Source: an uncultured Mollicutes bacterium (lineage in GTDB: Bacteria > Bacillota_I > Bacilli_A > RFN20 > CAG-826). From it: a stretch of 42,092 bases of DNA. The position numbers and the translations under genes were made by a program. Below, in pieces: positions 6,270 through 15,034 of the stretch (within the stretch, counting starts at the first letter, position 1; each line of letters begins with the position of its first letter). Under the pieces are notes generated by a model. The model did no database searches and was not told the DNA's origin. It saw only the letters and a program-made list of their open reading frames with translations. Where the stretch lies: NCBI GenBank assembly GCA_900540385.1, contig UQFY01000015.1, forward strand, positions 1 to 42,092, in the 5' to 3' direction.

Positions 6270-8318
6270 ATGAATGAAAAATTAACACCTCTTTTTACGC
6301 CATGGAAGATTCGTGACCTCGAAATCAAAAACCGTTTTGTCATGACTTCGATGGGTGGCACATCTTTGTTTGGATGGATGGAAGTTAACCATTTTGATAA
6401 GGAAGCAGCCAAATTCCTTCTCGATAAAGCAGAACATGATGTCGGTCTTATCTTGCCAGGGATTCAGCCTGTTTATAACCCTATGCTGGGACAATGGCTT
6501 TATAAGAAAAAAGGCATGTATAAGAAGCTCAAGCCATTTATGGAAGAGATCCATAAACATGGTGCGAAAATGTTTATCCAATTAACAGCGGGATTCGGAC
6601 GTTCTTTTACCATTTCCCCTGCGATGGAAAAATTATATACCAATCGTTTCTTACGTCTTTTGTCGAAACCAATTATGAATTTTGATAAGATTTGCGCTTC
6701 CTCAAGCCCATCTCCAAACCGTTGGTCAGATAAAGTCCCATCCCGTGAGATGACCATCAAAGAAATTCATAAATTCGTTATGGCTTTTGCCAAAACAGCA
6801 AAACTTTTAAAGGATGCAGGCGTTGATGGCGTAGAAATTCACGCAGTTCATGAAGGCTATCTTTTAGACCAATTCACTTTGCAATATGTAAATAAGCGTA
6901 CGGATGAATACGGCGGCTCTTTTGAAAATCGTTATCGTTTCCCGGTTGAAATTGTCAAAGCAATCAAAGAAGCTTGCGGAGAAGATTTCCCTGTTTCCTT
7001 ACGTTATTCCGTTGTTTCTAAAACCAAAGGCTTTAACTCTGGTGCCTTACCTGGCGAAATCTTCAAAGAAGCCGGAAGAGATATGGAAGAATCCGAGAAA
7101 GCAGCCAAATATCTCCAGGATGCTGGATACGATATGCTCAATTGCGATAACGGAACATATGATGCGTGGTATTGGGCTCATCCACCTATATACATGCCTG
7201 AAAACTGTAACCTTGCGGATGTGGAACACATTAAGAAATTTGTCAGCATTCCAGTAGTTGCTGCAGGTCGTATCGATCCTCTTGTTGGCGCAGAAGCCAT
7301 AAAAGAAGGAAAGGTTGATGCCTTAGGTTTTGCTAGACCTTTCTTAGCCGATGGAGCATGGGTAAGCAAACTAAAGGAAGGGCGCCCGGAAGAAATCCGT
7401 CCATGTATTTGTTGCCATAATGGTTGTTTCAATATGTGCCACTACAAAGGGACGTCAAATGATCAAAGTTTAAGTGATTCCTTACACATGGCACGTTGTG
7501 CAGTGAATGCGGAAACAATGCAAACAACGGTCCACTACATCAAGAAAGCAAAACATTCTAAGAAAGTCGCCATCGTTGGAGGCGGCATTGGCGGAATGGA
7601 AGCGGCACGTGTAGCAAAACTTCGTGGATTAGAACCAGAAATCTATGAAAAGAGTGATCATCTTGGCGGCGTATTCCTTCCTGCCTCAAGCGCATCTTTC
7701 AAAGGAAAATTGAGAGAATTGTTAGCTTGGTATGAATTACAGACGAAGGAATTAAATATCCCTGTCCATTTGAATACGGAAGTAAAAAATATAAAAGATT
7801 TGAAAGCAGACGAATACATTATCGCAACCGGAAGCAAAGCAAAGAAGATCCCTGTTCCTGGAATTGAGAAAGCCATGGATGCAGTCGATTATCTTTCTGG
7901 CAAGAAAGTAGGCGATACCGTAGCCGTTATTGGCGGTGGCCTAACTGGATGTGAGGTGGCCTACGAATTAGCCTTATCCGGAAAGAAACCAATCATCATT
8001 GAATTCCAAGATGATTTAATCAAACAAACGGGTATATGTATGGCAAATTCCCAATATCTAAGAGATTATTTTGCCTTGCATCAAATTCCTGTCCATCTAG
8101 AAACCTCTCTTAAAGAGATTCAAGAAGGCAAGATTATTTGTAAGAGCAAAACCGGAGACATTGAGATTCCGTGCGATTCCGTAATTCTTTCTGTCGGATA
8201 CAAGCCTACTCCATTAACGAAAGAAGGAAAACACATCCATCTTATTGGCGATTGCAAGAAAATCGGAAATCTTCGTAGTGTCATTTGGGGCGCTTACGAT
8301 GTCGTTATGAAACTATAA
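6270..8318 (+). CDS. Old-yellow-enzyme type FMN/FAD/[4Fe-4S] oxidoreductase
   Basis: This 682-residue enzyme has the layout of 2,4-dienoyl-CoA reductase, enoate reductase and BaiC/BaiCD-type proteins. An FMN-binding TIM barrel fills about residues 1-375, with GVDGVEIHAVHEGYLLDQF and GGSFENRYRFP. A [4Fe-4S] site follows (C379, C382, C386 and C410 in RCAVN). The C-terminal half is a FAD/NAD(P)H module with two Rossmann loops, VGGGIGGMEAA and IGGGLTGCEVA. Electrons flow from NAD(P)H through FAD and the cluster to FMN, normally to reduce an activated C=C bond. The start has AAAGGAG six bases upstream. It leads an operon with both AcnX subunits (18-nt gap), which suggests its substrate is an AcnX product. 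The substrate itself is unknown. Confidence 0.9.
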   Translation: MNEKLTPLFTPWKIRDLEIKNRFVMTSMGGTSLFGWMEVNHFDKEAAKFLLDKAEHDVGLILPGIQPVYNPMLGQWLYKKKGMYKKLKPFMEEIHKHGAKMFIQLTAGFGRSFTISPAMEKLYTNRFLRLLSKPIMNFDKICASSSPSPNRWSDKVPSREMTIKEIHKFVMAFAKTAKLLKDAGVDGVEIHAVHEGYLLDQFTLQYVNKRTDEYGGSFENRYRFPVEIVKAIKEACGEDFPVSLRYSVVSKTKGFNSGALPGEIFKEAGRDMEESEKAAKYLQDAGYDMLNCDNGTYDAWYWAHPPIYMPENCNLADVEHIKKFVSIPVVAAGRIDPLVGAEAIKEGKVDALGFARPFLADGAWVSKLKEGRPEEIRPCICCHNGCFNMCHYKGTSNDQSLSDSLHMARCAVNAETMQTTVHYIKKAKHSKKVAIVGGGIGGMEAARVAKLRGLEPEIYEKSDHLGGVFLPASSASFKGKLRELLAWYELQTKELNIPVHLNTEVKNIKDLKADEYIIATGSKAKKIPVPGIEKAMDAVDYLSGKKVGDTVAVIGGGLTGCEVAYELALSGKKPIIIEFQDDLIKQTGICMANSQYLRDYFALHQIPVHLETSLKEIQEGKIICKSKTGDIEIPCDSVILSVGYKPTPLTKEGKHIHLIGDCKKIGNLRSVIWGAYDVVMKL

Positions 8319-8336
8319 AGAAAGGAAAAAGCATAT

Positions 8337-9638
8337 ATGTATCAAGCGAAAATGAAATTAAACCAAGAAGAGCAAGATATATTAGCGGGCAAACAAGGCA
8401 AAACAATGGCCAAGATGATGGAAGTCTTGGTCCGTTACGGAGACGCTTTCGGAGCGGATTGCCTTGTCCCTGTCACCCATAAGAAAGCTCATTTTGTTAC
8501 AAGCTTCGGTTTAGGTCTTTTAAAAGGCGTTTATCCTCTTATGGATGAGCTTATTGCAGCGGGTTGCAAAGTCGAAGGCGGATTTAGCATGGATCCAAGA
8601 CCTTTGGATTATAAAAATGTTAAATGTGACCCTCTTGAGAAACTTGTTTTTAACAATTTCATGTATAACAAGCAAAAAGTTTATGAGGAACAACTTCAAA
8701 AGATCGGTTTAAAAGATCCAGAAGACGCTTTCTCTTGCACTTGTTATTTAAAAGAAATGGGAAACACGCCTAAGAAAGGCGATATCCTCTCTTGGAGTGA
8801 ATCTTCAGCCGTTGTCTTTGCTAACTCCGTCTTAGGCGCAAGATGTAACCGTAACTCCGGTATTCTTGATATGTTTGGAGCAATCTTAGGCAAGACACCT
8901 AATTTCGGTTTCATCACCAATGAAGGAAGAAAAGCTGATTGGAAAATCATCCTCAAAACAAGCAAAAAACCGGAAGCGCAAATTCTTGGCTCTGCAATCG
9001 GTATTAAGGTCATGGCTGAAGTCCCTTATGTTGTCGGTCTAGACAAATACTTAAAGGATTTACCAGATGAAGATACATTGGCATATTTGAAGGATTTTGG
9101 CGCTGCTACTGCCTCCAATGGTGCGGTTGGTCTTTACCATATTGAAAATATCACTCCTGAAGCAAAAGAATTAGGAACAAAACTTTTGAAAGACAACGTC
9201 AAAGAATATGTCATTGATGATGCCGAATTAGAAAGAATCTATAAATCTTATCCAATCATGTGGAAAAAGATGGACGCAAAGGTTCACCGTTGTTTCATCG
9301 GTTGTCCTCATCTTACCTTAAAACAACTTGAAAATTGGACAGACGACATCGTGAATGGTTTAAAGAAATCCGGAAAGAAGAAATTGGTTATCGATACCGT
9401 TTTAACTTCTTCCCCTGCTGTCATCAAAGAGTTCCAAAAAGAAGAGAGATATCAAAAGCTCTTAGCCACAGGAGCACATGTCTCTTACATTTGCCCATTG
9501 ATGTATGCGGATAACCCAATCTCTGGTAAAAAGGTCTTAATGACCAATTCCAATAAATTAAGAACATATACCAAGGCACGTTATTTCAAAGACCAAGAGG
9601 TCTTAGAGATGATTACTGGCCAAAAGGAGGTCAAATAA
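8337..9638 (+). CDS. Aconitase X (AcnX) catalytic subunit, DUF521
   Basis: The 433-residue protein is the large chain of a two-subunit aconitase X, an Fe-S hydro-lyase. Visible signatures are the cysteine pair in FSCTCYL (C134, C136), the block WSESSAVVFANSVLGAR (153-169), and IGCPHLT (321-327). Characterised AcnX enzymes dehydrate cis-3-hydroxy-L-proline in bacteria or mevalonate 5-phosphate in archaea. Neither substrate can be assigned here, since no proline racemase, pyrroline-carboxylate reductase or isoprenoid gene is present. The upstream flavoprotein and the downstream small subunit lie on the same transcript. Confidence 0.9.
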   Translation: MYQAKMKLNQEEQDILAGKQGKTMAKMMEVLVRYGDAFGADCLVPVTHKKAHFVTSFGLGLLKGVYPLMDELIAAGCKVEGGFSMDPRPLDYKNVKCDPLEKLVFNNFMYNKQKVYEEQLQKIGLKDPEDAFSCTCYLKEMGNTPKKGDILSWSESSAVVFANSVLGARCNRNSGILDMFGAILGKTPNFGFITNEGRKADWKIILKTSKKPEAQILGSAIGIKVMAEVPYVVGLDKYLKDLPDEDTLAYLKDFGAATASNGAVGLYHIENITPEAKELGTKLLKDNVKEYVIDDAELERIYKSYPIMWKKMDAKVHRCFIGCPHLTLKQLENWTDDIVNGLKKSGKKKLVIDTVLTSSPAVIKEFQKEERYQKLLATGAHVSYICPLMYADNPISGKKVLMTNSNKLRTYTKARYFKDQEVLEMITGQKEVK

Positions 9639-9639
9639 G

Positions 9640-10083
9640 ATGAAAGAATTCCATGGTCGCGTGATCCAAGCGCAAAATTGGACCGGTGAAGCAATTGTTT
9701 CCCATCAAGGTTTCAATACTTTGGCTTCTTGCCAAACAAGTGCCTTGTTAGCCACATCGAAAAAGATCATTGTTTCCGATCAAAATAATAAGGACCTATA
9801 TAAAAAGAACATTACAGGCAAAGCTCTTTGCCTTCCTGAAACCATCGGCTCAACAACCGGTGGCATGGTCATCCAAACCATTGCCGTTCGTTCTTTAGCT
9901 CCTAAAGCATGGCTTTTTTCCCACCATATTGATCCATTGGCCGCTTCTGGCATTATTCTTTCTAACGTTTGGAATGATGCAGGATTAATTGCAATCGATG
10001 AATTAGGCGATGATTTCCTTGATGCCGTTAAGAGTGGCGACAAAATCACCATCAAAGAAGATGGAACAGTCATTGTTGAATAA
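9640..10083 (+). CDS. Aconitase X swivel-domain subunit, DUF126
   Basis: The 147-residue product matches the small, swivelling domain that completes the AcnX active site. It begins KEFHGRVIQAQNWTGEAIVS, and the loop LPETIGSTTGGMVIQ carries the conserved Ser/Thr-Gly cluster expected to contact the substrate. A strong AAGGAGG sits nine bases upstream inside the large-subunit gene, and only one base separates the two genes, consistent with equal synthesis of both chains. A strong terminator follows at 10100. Confidence 0.9.
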   Translation: MKEFHGRVIQAQNWTGEAIVSHQGFNTLASCQTSALLATSKKIIVSDQNNKDLYKKNITGKALCLPETIGSTTGGMVIQTIAVRSLAPKAWLFSHHIDPLAASGIILSNVWNDAGLIAIDELGDDFLDAVKSGDKITIKEDGTVIVE

Positions 10084-10099
10084 TCACTGAATTTGAAAG

Positions 10100-10137
10100 A
10101 CGTCTCATCTCAAATTAGATGAGACGTTTTTTGTTTT
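10100..10137 (+). terminator. Terminator of the flavoprotein-AcnX operon
   Basis: A perfect 11-bp stem (10100-10110 with 10117-10127) with a six-base loop is followed by a T-rich run. It is the strongest intrinsic terminator in the window. Confidence 0.9.
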
Positions 10138-10144
10138 TAGAGTA

Positions 10145-10166
10145 TTAAAAAAGCCCCATATGGGGC
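10145..10166 (-). terminator. Terminator of secG
   Basis: GCCCCAT/ATGGGGC (10153-10166) forms a GC-rich palindromic stem followed on the minus strand by six Ts. It lies directly after the secG stop codon, back to back with the plus-strand terminator at 10100. Confidence 0.8.
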
Positions 10167-10171
10167 AATTA

Positions 10172-10477
10172 TTAGAAGATGTAAGGCAAGAACGCCATTG
10201 CAGCTGCAGCCGAATCCGTTGAGCTAGAAGCGTCAGAGGAGGAGCTCTTTCCTCCAATCAACATGATTAAGATTGCCAAGAATAAGAAAAGAATAGCAAA
10301 TCCGAAGGTTAACCAAGAGATGACTTTTTCCGATCCTCTTTCCTTCGTTTTGGCAAAAACGTTCAAGCCACCACCAGTGATAGCACCGGAAGCACCTTCC
10401 GATTTACCACCTTGGAGAAGGCTAAGGACGATGACAATCAAGGAAATAATGATGAAGACAATATCGTACCACTGCAT
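10172..10477 (-). CDS. secG: Preprotein translocase subunit SecG
   Basis: SecG is the small accessory membrane subunit of SecYEG. The 101-residue protein has two hydrophobic helices (about 4-22 and 55-75) separated by the typical loop LLQGGKSEGASGAITGGG. A Ser/Ala-rich tail extends beyond the usual 75-80 residues. Expression appears separate from the upstream glycosyltransferase gene, with a 95-nt gap. SecA, its motor partner, is encoded at 16179-18884 on the same strand. Confidence 0.9.
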   Translation of the reverse strand: MQWYDIVFIIISLIVIVLSLLQGGKSEGASGAITGGGLNVFAKTKERGSEKVISWLTFGFAILFLFLAILIMLIGGKSSSSDASSSTDSAAAAMAFLPYIF

Positions 10478-10572
10478 ATTTTTAATTACCTAACGAGCAT
10501 CCTAAAAAGAACGCCCTATAACTTTAGTATAGAAACGAGCTTTTCGCAATGAGAGATTACTTATAGAAATAC

Positions 10573-11427
10573 TCATTTTCGATTATTTTCCTTCTCGAAT
10601 TCTTCTTTTAGAAGAAGAAATGCATCCAATATGTCTTTATGAGTGTCATTCCCATATACTTTACGGAATTTCTCAATATTCCATGGTTTTTCCGCAACAT
10701 TGCCGATTCCTTTGCTATGAACCTTTATCCATTGGCAATAATGACGAATGACGGTGTCTGGGTGAAGATAATGTTGATCGTTATAACGGGGAGAAAGAAT
10801 TTTCTTATATTTTTTCATTCCACGATTCAAAGCGGTTTGATCCGGCATGAAATAACGATTACGATTGATTTTATGGCGAACTAAATCGAAATGATGGTTC
10901 TCTCTTAATTTAGTTAAATCCATCAAAAGCACGCCGGAATTGCAGTAGTTTTTGCCTAACCAATAGGAACCAACTTCATCTTTTACCATCCCAATATCCT
11001 TGTCTCCAAGAGATTCAGAGAAGACGGTATATAAGTCGCCTGTAACAACCAAATCCACGTCTAAATAGAGAAGTTTATCACCAAATTCCGGATGATAATC
11101 CGCTAGAAGACGAATCATGGATAAAGGAGAAAACTTCCCATTGAAATTAGGGCTTTTCCCGAAAATTGAAATGACTTCATCGCTAAGATCAACAAGGGTG
11201 ATTTTGCTTTGAGGATTATATTTTTGAATCGTTTTTTCAATAAAGAGAGATTGCTCTTTCGTAAAGGCAAAGAAATTTTTCTTCTTTGTTTTGAAATTTC
11301 CTGTTGCTAAAAACACGTTTAAAGGATGTTTGGTATTTTTAGCCGCAGATAATAAAGTGATTAATAGGCCATCAAAGCATTTCTTATCAAGGCAAAAAAG
11401 TAAATTGATAGAAGTTTGGTTAGTCAT
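10573..11427 (-). CDS. Glycosyltransferase family 8 protein
   Basis: The 284-residue enzyme is a GT8-type (retaining, GT-A fold) glycosyltransferase. It shows the metal-binding DxD in LLYLDVDLVVTGDL, the acceptor-site block NSGVLLMDLTKLR, and DQTALN. The C-terminal HYCQWIKVHSKG is also typical (H-x2-G-x-x-KPW region). Members transfer glucose or galactose from UDP-sugars onto lipopolysaccharide, teichoic acid or glycan acceptors; the acceptor here is unknown. There is no signal peptide, so it acts in the cytoplasm. The start overlaps the HAD gene by eight bases. Confidence 0.85.
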   Translation of the reverse strand: MTNQTSINLLFCLDKKCFDGLLITLLSAAKNTKHPLNVFLATGNFKTKKKNFFAFTKEQSLFIEKTIQKYNPQSKITLVDLSDEVISIFGKSPNFNGKFSPLSMIRLLADYHPEFGDKLLYLDVDLVVTGDLYTVFSESLGDKDIGMVKDEVGSYWLGKNYCNSGVLLMDLTKLRENHHFDLVRHKINRNRYFMPDQTALNRGMKKYKKILSPRYNDQHYLHPDTVIRHYCQWIKVHSKGIGNVAEKPWNIEKFRKVYGNDTHKDILDAFLLLKEEFEKENNRK

Positions 11428-12046
11428 AAAGTTCCTTTAAAGAGAGAATTTTCTTCCCTGAATAATCAGTGTATTCTCCTTTTCTATCTATTAGTATACC
11501 ATCTATCTCTGCATTTTCCGCACAAGCTACATCTTGCAAAGAATCACCGATGTAAATGCATTCTTTTTTGCCAGGATTTCCAGATAATTTCATTGCTTTC
11601 AATAATGGCTCTGGGTGAGGTTTTGCTTCTTTGGTGCTATTCCCACCAACATAAAAATCAAAACATTCGCTTAAGTGATGAATTTCCATTACACGATGGA
11701 TATAGTCCGTATGATTTCCAGAAACGATGGCAATCTTCTTGCCCATTCTCTTTAATTTTAAAAGGATTTCTTTTGCATCAGGAAAGATAGAGATCTTAGA
11801 AATCTCTTCGTCTTTGTTCATTTCTGAGGTCATTACTTCATAAACATGGAGCATCCTTTTCTCTTCGCAAATGCCTAGTTTGTCACACATCTGAACAAAA
11901 GCCATATGCATCAATTCATTTACGTCATCTTCTGAAAGAAGGATGCCTTCTGTAGCAAATGCAACCTGAAAAGGATGAATCAATGAAGGAAAAGAATTGG
12001 CCAATGTGCCGTCAAAATCGAAATAGTAATAATTGTATTCTTTCAT
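11420..12046 (-). CDS. HAD-superfamily hydrolase, phosphoglycolate-phosphatase-like
   Basis: This 208-residue Mg-dependent phosphatase has the four HAD motifs: DFDGTLANS (I, nucleophile Asp), VSGNH (II), K in EAKPHPEP (III) and GDSLQDVACA (IV). A helical cap lies between motifs I and II, so it is subclass I like Gph/PpaX. Its ATG overlaps the uvrB stop by four bases and its end overlaps the GT8 gene by eight. The substrate cannot be deduced; a damage-related phosphoglycolate is only a guess from the uvrB link. Confidence 0.85.
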   Translation of the reverse strand: MKEYNYYYFDFDGTLANSFPSLIHPFQVAFATEGILLSEDDVNELMHMAFVQMCDKLGICEEKRMLHVYEVMTSEMNKDEEISKISIFPDAKEILLKLKRMGKKIAIVSGNHTDYIHRVMEIHHLSECFDFYVGGNSTKEAKPHPEPLLKAMKLSGNPGKKECIYIGDSLQDVACAENAEIDGILIDRKGEYTDYSGKKILSLKELYD

Positions 12047-14034
12047 TTTGTCAATTCTCCTTTTAATTCAAAGATGATGTCACGTATTTGGGCTGCGCGT
12101 TCAAAGTCATAGACTTTTGCCGCCTCTCTCATTTCTTTCTCTAACTTCTTAATTTGAGCCTCACTATCTTTCTTGGAAAGATGTTTTTTCACATTCTTAG
12201 CGAAATTCTCTTCTTCCGAATCTGTATTAGATAATGGAGGTCTTATATCTTTCACGATGGTCTTAGGAATGATGCCATGCTCTGCATTATAAGTTTCTTG
12301 GATTTTTCTTCGACGATTGGTTTCATCGATACACCCTCTCATCGAATCTGTGATGTAATCGGCATACATGATGACTTTACCATTCGCGTTTCTAGCCGCA
12401 CGTCCCGTTATCTGGATAAGGGAGGTTTTAGAACGAAGGAAGCCCTCTTTATCCGCGTCTAAAATGCAAATAAGCGAGACCTCTGGAATATCAAGGCCTT
12501 CACGAAGAAGGTTAATGCCTACAAGGACGTCATATTTTCCTTTTCTTAATTGATAAATGATTTCCGTTCTTTCGAGAGTCTTTGTCTCGTTTTGTAAGTA
12601 AGTGACTTTAATGCCTTCACCTTTTAGATAGGAGGTAAGATCCTCTGCCATCTTGATGGTAAGAGTAACGATCATCACACGTTCATTCTTGGCGATTCTT
12701 GTTTTGATTTCTTGCATCATGTCGTCAATCTGTCCAAGAGGCTTACGGACTTCGATAATAGGATCAAGCAAACCGGTTGGACGGATAACTTGTTCCACCA
12801 CTTCGCCATCACTTTTTCCTAATTCATAGTCACCTGGAGTTGCTGATGTGCAGATGACGTTCTTTGGCATAAGGGCTTCAAATTCAGCAAAATTAAGAGG
12901 TCTATTATCTAAAGCGCTTGGTAAACGGAAACCATATTCCACCAAGGTTTCTTTACGAGAACGATCTCCAAAATACATTCCTCTCACTTGGGGGAAGGTA
13001 ACATGGGATTCATCGACTAAAAGAAGGTAGTCGTCTGGAAAATAATCCATTAAGCAGAATGGCCTCTCACCTGGTTTTCTTTGATCGATATGACGAGAAT
13101 AGTTTTCAATACCCGGGCAACGTCCAAATTCTTGCATGGATTCAATATCTTGTCTTGTTCTCATTTCAAGGCGTTCCGCTTCAAGGAGCTTTCCTTCTTT
13201 TTTAAAATAAGCGAGACGTTCATCTAGTTCTTTTGCTATGCCCTCGCACGCCTTGTTGATTCTTGCTCTCGTTGAAGCGTGGTCGTAGGCAGGATAAATT
13301 GGATAAGTTAAATACGATTTATGGAATTCTCCGGTAAGCTTATTGATTTCCGAGATTTTTTCAACATCATCGCCAAAGCAATCAATGCGGATGTAATAAT
13401 CGCTTGGAGTCATAGGGCAAATGTCGATAACATCGCCATGCACACGGAAATTACCGGGGTTCAAATCAAAATTGTTTCGTGTATATTGAGAATCCACTAA
13501 GCGTTCGAAAAACTTCTTTCGGTCTAGAGTCTCTCCTTCACGAACTTCAAAAACAAGGCCACTATATTCTTCTGGATCGCTTAACCCATAAATGGCGGCA
13601 ACAGAGGCTACAACAATCGTGTCTCTTCTTTCAAGGATGGAGTTTACAGCACTGGTTCTAAGTTGTTCAATTTCGTCATTCATCATGGCGTCTTTAGCAA
13701 TATATGTGTCCGTCTTTGGCACATAAGCTTCAGGCTGATAAAAATCAAAGTTCGAAACGAAATATTCAACACGGTTCTCAGGAAAAAGTTCCTTAAACTC
13801 ACCGTATAGTTGAGAGGCAAGAGTTTTATTATGTACCAAAACAAGGGTGGGACGATTTAAGGCTGCAACGATATTCGCGTCTGTAAATGTTTTCCCTGTG
13901 CCGGTAGCACCTTTAATGACTTGAAATTGTTTGCCCTCTTCCACGCCTTTTAAAACTTCGGCGATAGCATGAGGCTGATCTCCGGTTGGCTTATAAGGCG
14001 AAACAAGTTTGAATGGATGGGATGCGTCACTCAT
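12043..14034 (-). CDS. uvrB: Excinuclease ABC subunit UvrB
   Basis: UvrB is the damage-verifying helicase of nucleotide excision repair. The 663-residue protein has Walker A GATGTGKT, the beta-hairpin region VAAIYGLSDPEEY, the DEAD-like DESHVTFPQ, helicase motif TGRAARN, and a C-terminal UVR domain (EAAKVYDFERAAQIRD) that contacts UvrC. The ATG at 14034 (MSDASHPFKL) is chosen over one 48 bases upstream because it fits the family N-terminus and has AAAGGA upstream. It overlaps the yitT end by eight bases. uvrA and uvrC are not in the window. Confidence 0.97.
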   Translation of the reverse strand: MSDASHPFKLVSPYKPTGDQPHAIAEVLKGVEEGKQFQVIKGATGTGKTFTDANIVAALNRPTLVLVHNKTLASQLYGEFKELFPENRVEYFVSNFDFYQPEAYVPKTDTYIAKDAMMNDEIEQLRTSAVNSILERRDTIVVASVAAIYGLSDPEEYSGLVFEVREGETLDRKKFFERLVDSQYTRNNFDLNPGNFRVHGDVIDICPMTPSDYYIRIDCFGDDVEKISEINKLTGEFHKSYLTYPIYPAYDHASTRARINKACEGIAKELDERLAYFKKEGKLLEAERLEMRTRQDIESMQEFGRCPGIENYSRHIDQRKPGERPFCLMDYFPDDYLLLVDESHVTFPQVRGMYFGDRSRKETLVEYGFRLPSALDNRPLNFAEFEALMPKNVICTSATPGDYELGKSDGEVVEQVIRPTGLLDPIIEVRKPLGQIDDMMQEIKTRIAKNERVMIVTLTIKMAEDLTSYLKGEGIKVTYLQNETKTLERTEIIYQLRKGKYDVLVGINLLREGLDIPEVSLICILDADKEGFLRSKTSLIQITGRAARNANGKVIMYADYITDSMRGCIDETNRRRKIQETYNAEHGIIPKTIVKDIRPPLSNTDSEEENFAKNVKKHLSKKDSEAQIKKLEKEMREAAKVYDFERAAQIRDIIFELKGELTK

Positions 14035-15034
14035 CTTTTTTTCCTTTGTTTTTCTTAGGAAGAGGCAAGAAACCATCACCATGAATGGAGTTGGCTTTTG
14101 TAAAGGAAATGAAGGCGTTAGGATCTAATTCCGCTATCTTATTCTCTAATTCCATTTGTTCGGATTTATTGATAACGATACGAACGAGTTTTCGTTTTTC
14201 TCCGGTGTAGCCTCCGACAGCGTCAAAAAGGGTTACTGAATGGTCAAGTTCATCAAAGACAAATTGAGAAATCTCTTCGTATTTATCAGAAATAACATCG
14301 ACAATAACAAAACGGTCCGCGTTAATGTAAACAAATTGAATGGCAATGGAGCACGTCAAAGCGGAAAAAATGCCACCTAAACAACAAATTCCTATGCTTG
14401 GCTGATTAAGTCGGGCTAATGTTGCAGCTAAAATCAAAACCCCATCAATCAAAAAGCTAGATAAATCTTCTTTGACGGAAGTAAATTTAGCCAAAATGCT
14501 AGAAAGAATTGCGAATCCGCCCGTTGAAGCGTGCCCTAAGAAAGCAAGAGCGACTGCAACCCCATCTAAAATTCCACCGCATAAAGCGCAGATAATAAGG
14601 TTTGCAACATCTGAGCCCTGCAATTGGTAATTTAGCAAAGACGAAGCCCCGTTCAAATTCGGATAAAGAGCTCCTAATCCTAAATGAGTCCCTACATCAA
14701 GACGATAGAATAAAGCATAGAAGGCAGGATAAGCGATCATCGCTATAGCGGTTTTAATAGAAAATTTCTTTCCTAATAAGAATAAGCCTAAAAACCAGAG
14801 AGCAATTTGAACAATAGCAACCACGATATCACGAATACCAAAGCCCAAAAGAGGTTCAACAAAAAAGTCGACAATAATACCAACCGAAGAAACACCGCCA
14901 GAAACAATGTCCCATTTATTGAGGAAGACTGCGTCTCCAAAAGCAAAAAGGATGCAACCTATTAACACTAGGCATACATCTTTCACTTTCTTATACATTG
15001 GGGAGCGAAGTATTCTTTTTCCTTTAGCCAACAT
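14027..15034 (-). CDS. YitT-family membrane protein (DUF161/DUF2179)
   Basis: The 335-residue protein has about five to six membrane helices in its first two thirds, with the YitT-typical GDAVFLNKWDIVSGGVSSVG and LGHASTGGFAILSSI. A soluble DUF2179 domain follows (about 230-320). Its role in Bacillota is poorly defined. The C-terminal tail is basic and low-complexity (KKNKGKKDE). It starts immediately after the prfB stop (TAA then ATG) and overlaps uvrB, so it is transcribed in the same run. Confidence 0.85.
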   Translation of the reverse strand: MLAKGKRILRSPMYKKVKDVCLVLIGCILFAFGDAVFLNKWDIVSGGVSSVGIIVDFFVEPLLGFGIRDIVVAIVQIALWFLGLFLLGKKFSIKTAIAMIAYPAFYALFYRLDVGTHLGLGALYPNLNGASSLLNYQLQGSDVANLIICALCGGILDGVAVALAFLGHASTGGFAILSSILAKFTSVKEDLSSFLIDGVLILAATLARLNQPSIGICCLGGIFSALTCSIAIQFVYINADRFVIVDVISDKYEEISQFVFDELDHSVTLFDAVGGYTGEKRKLVRIVINKSEQMELENKIAELDPNAFISFTKANSIHGDGFLPLPKKNKGKKDE

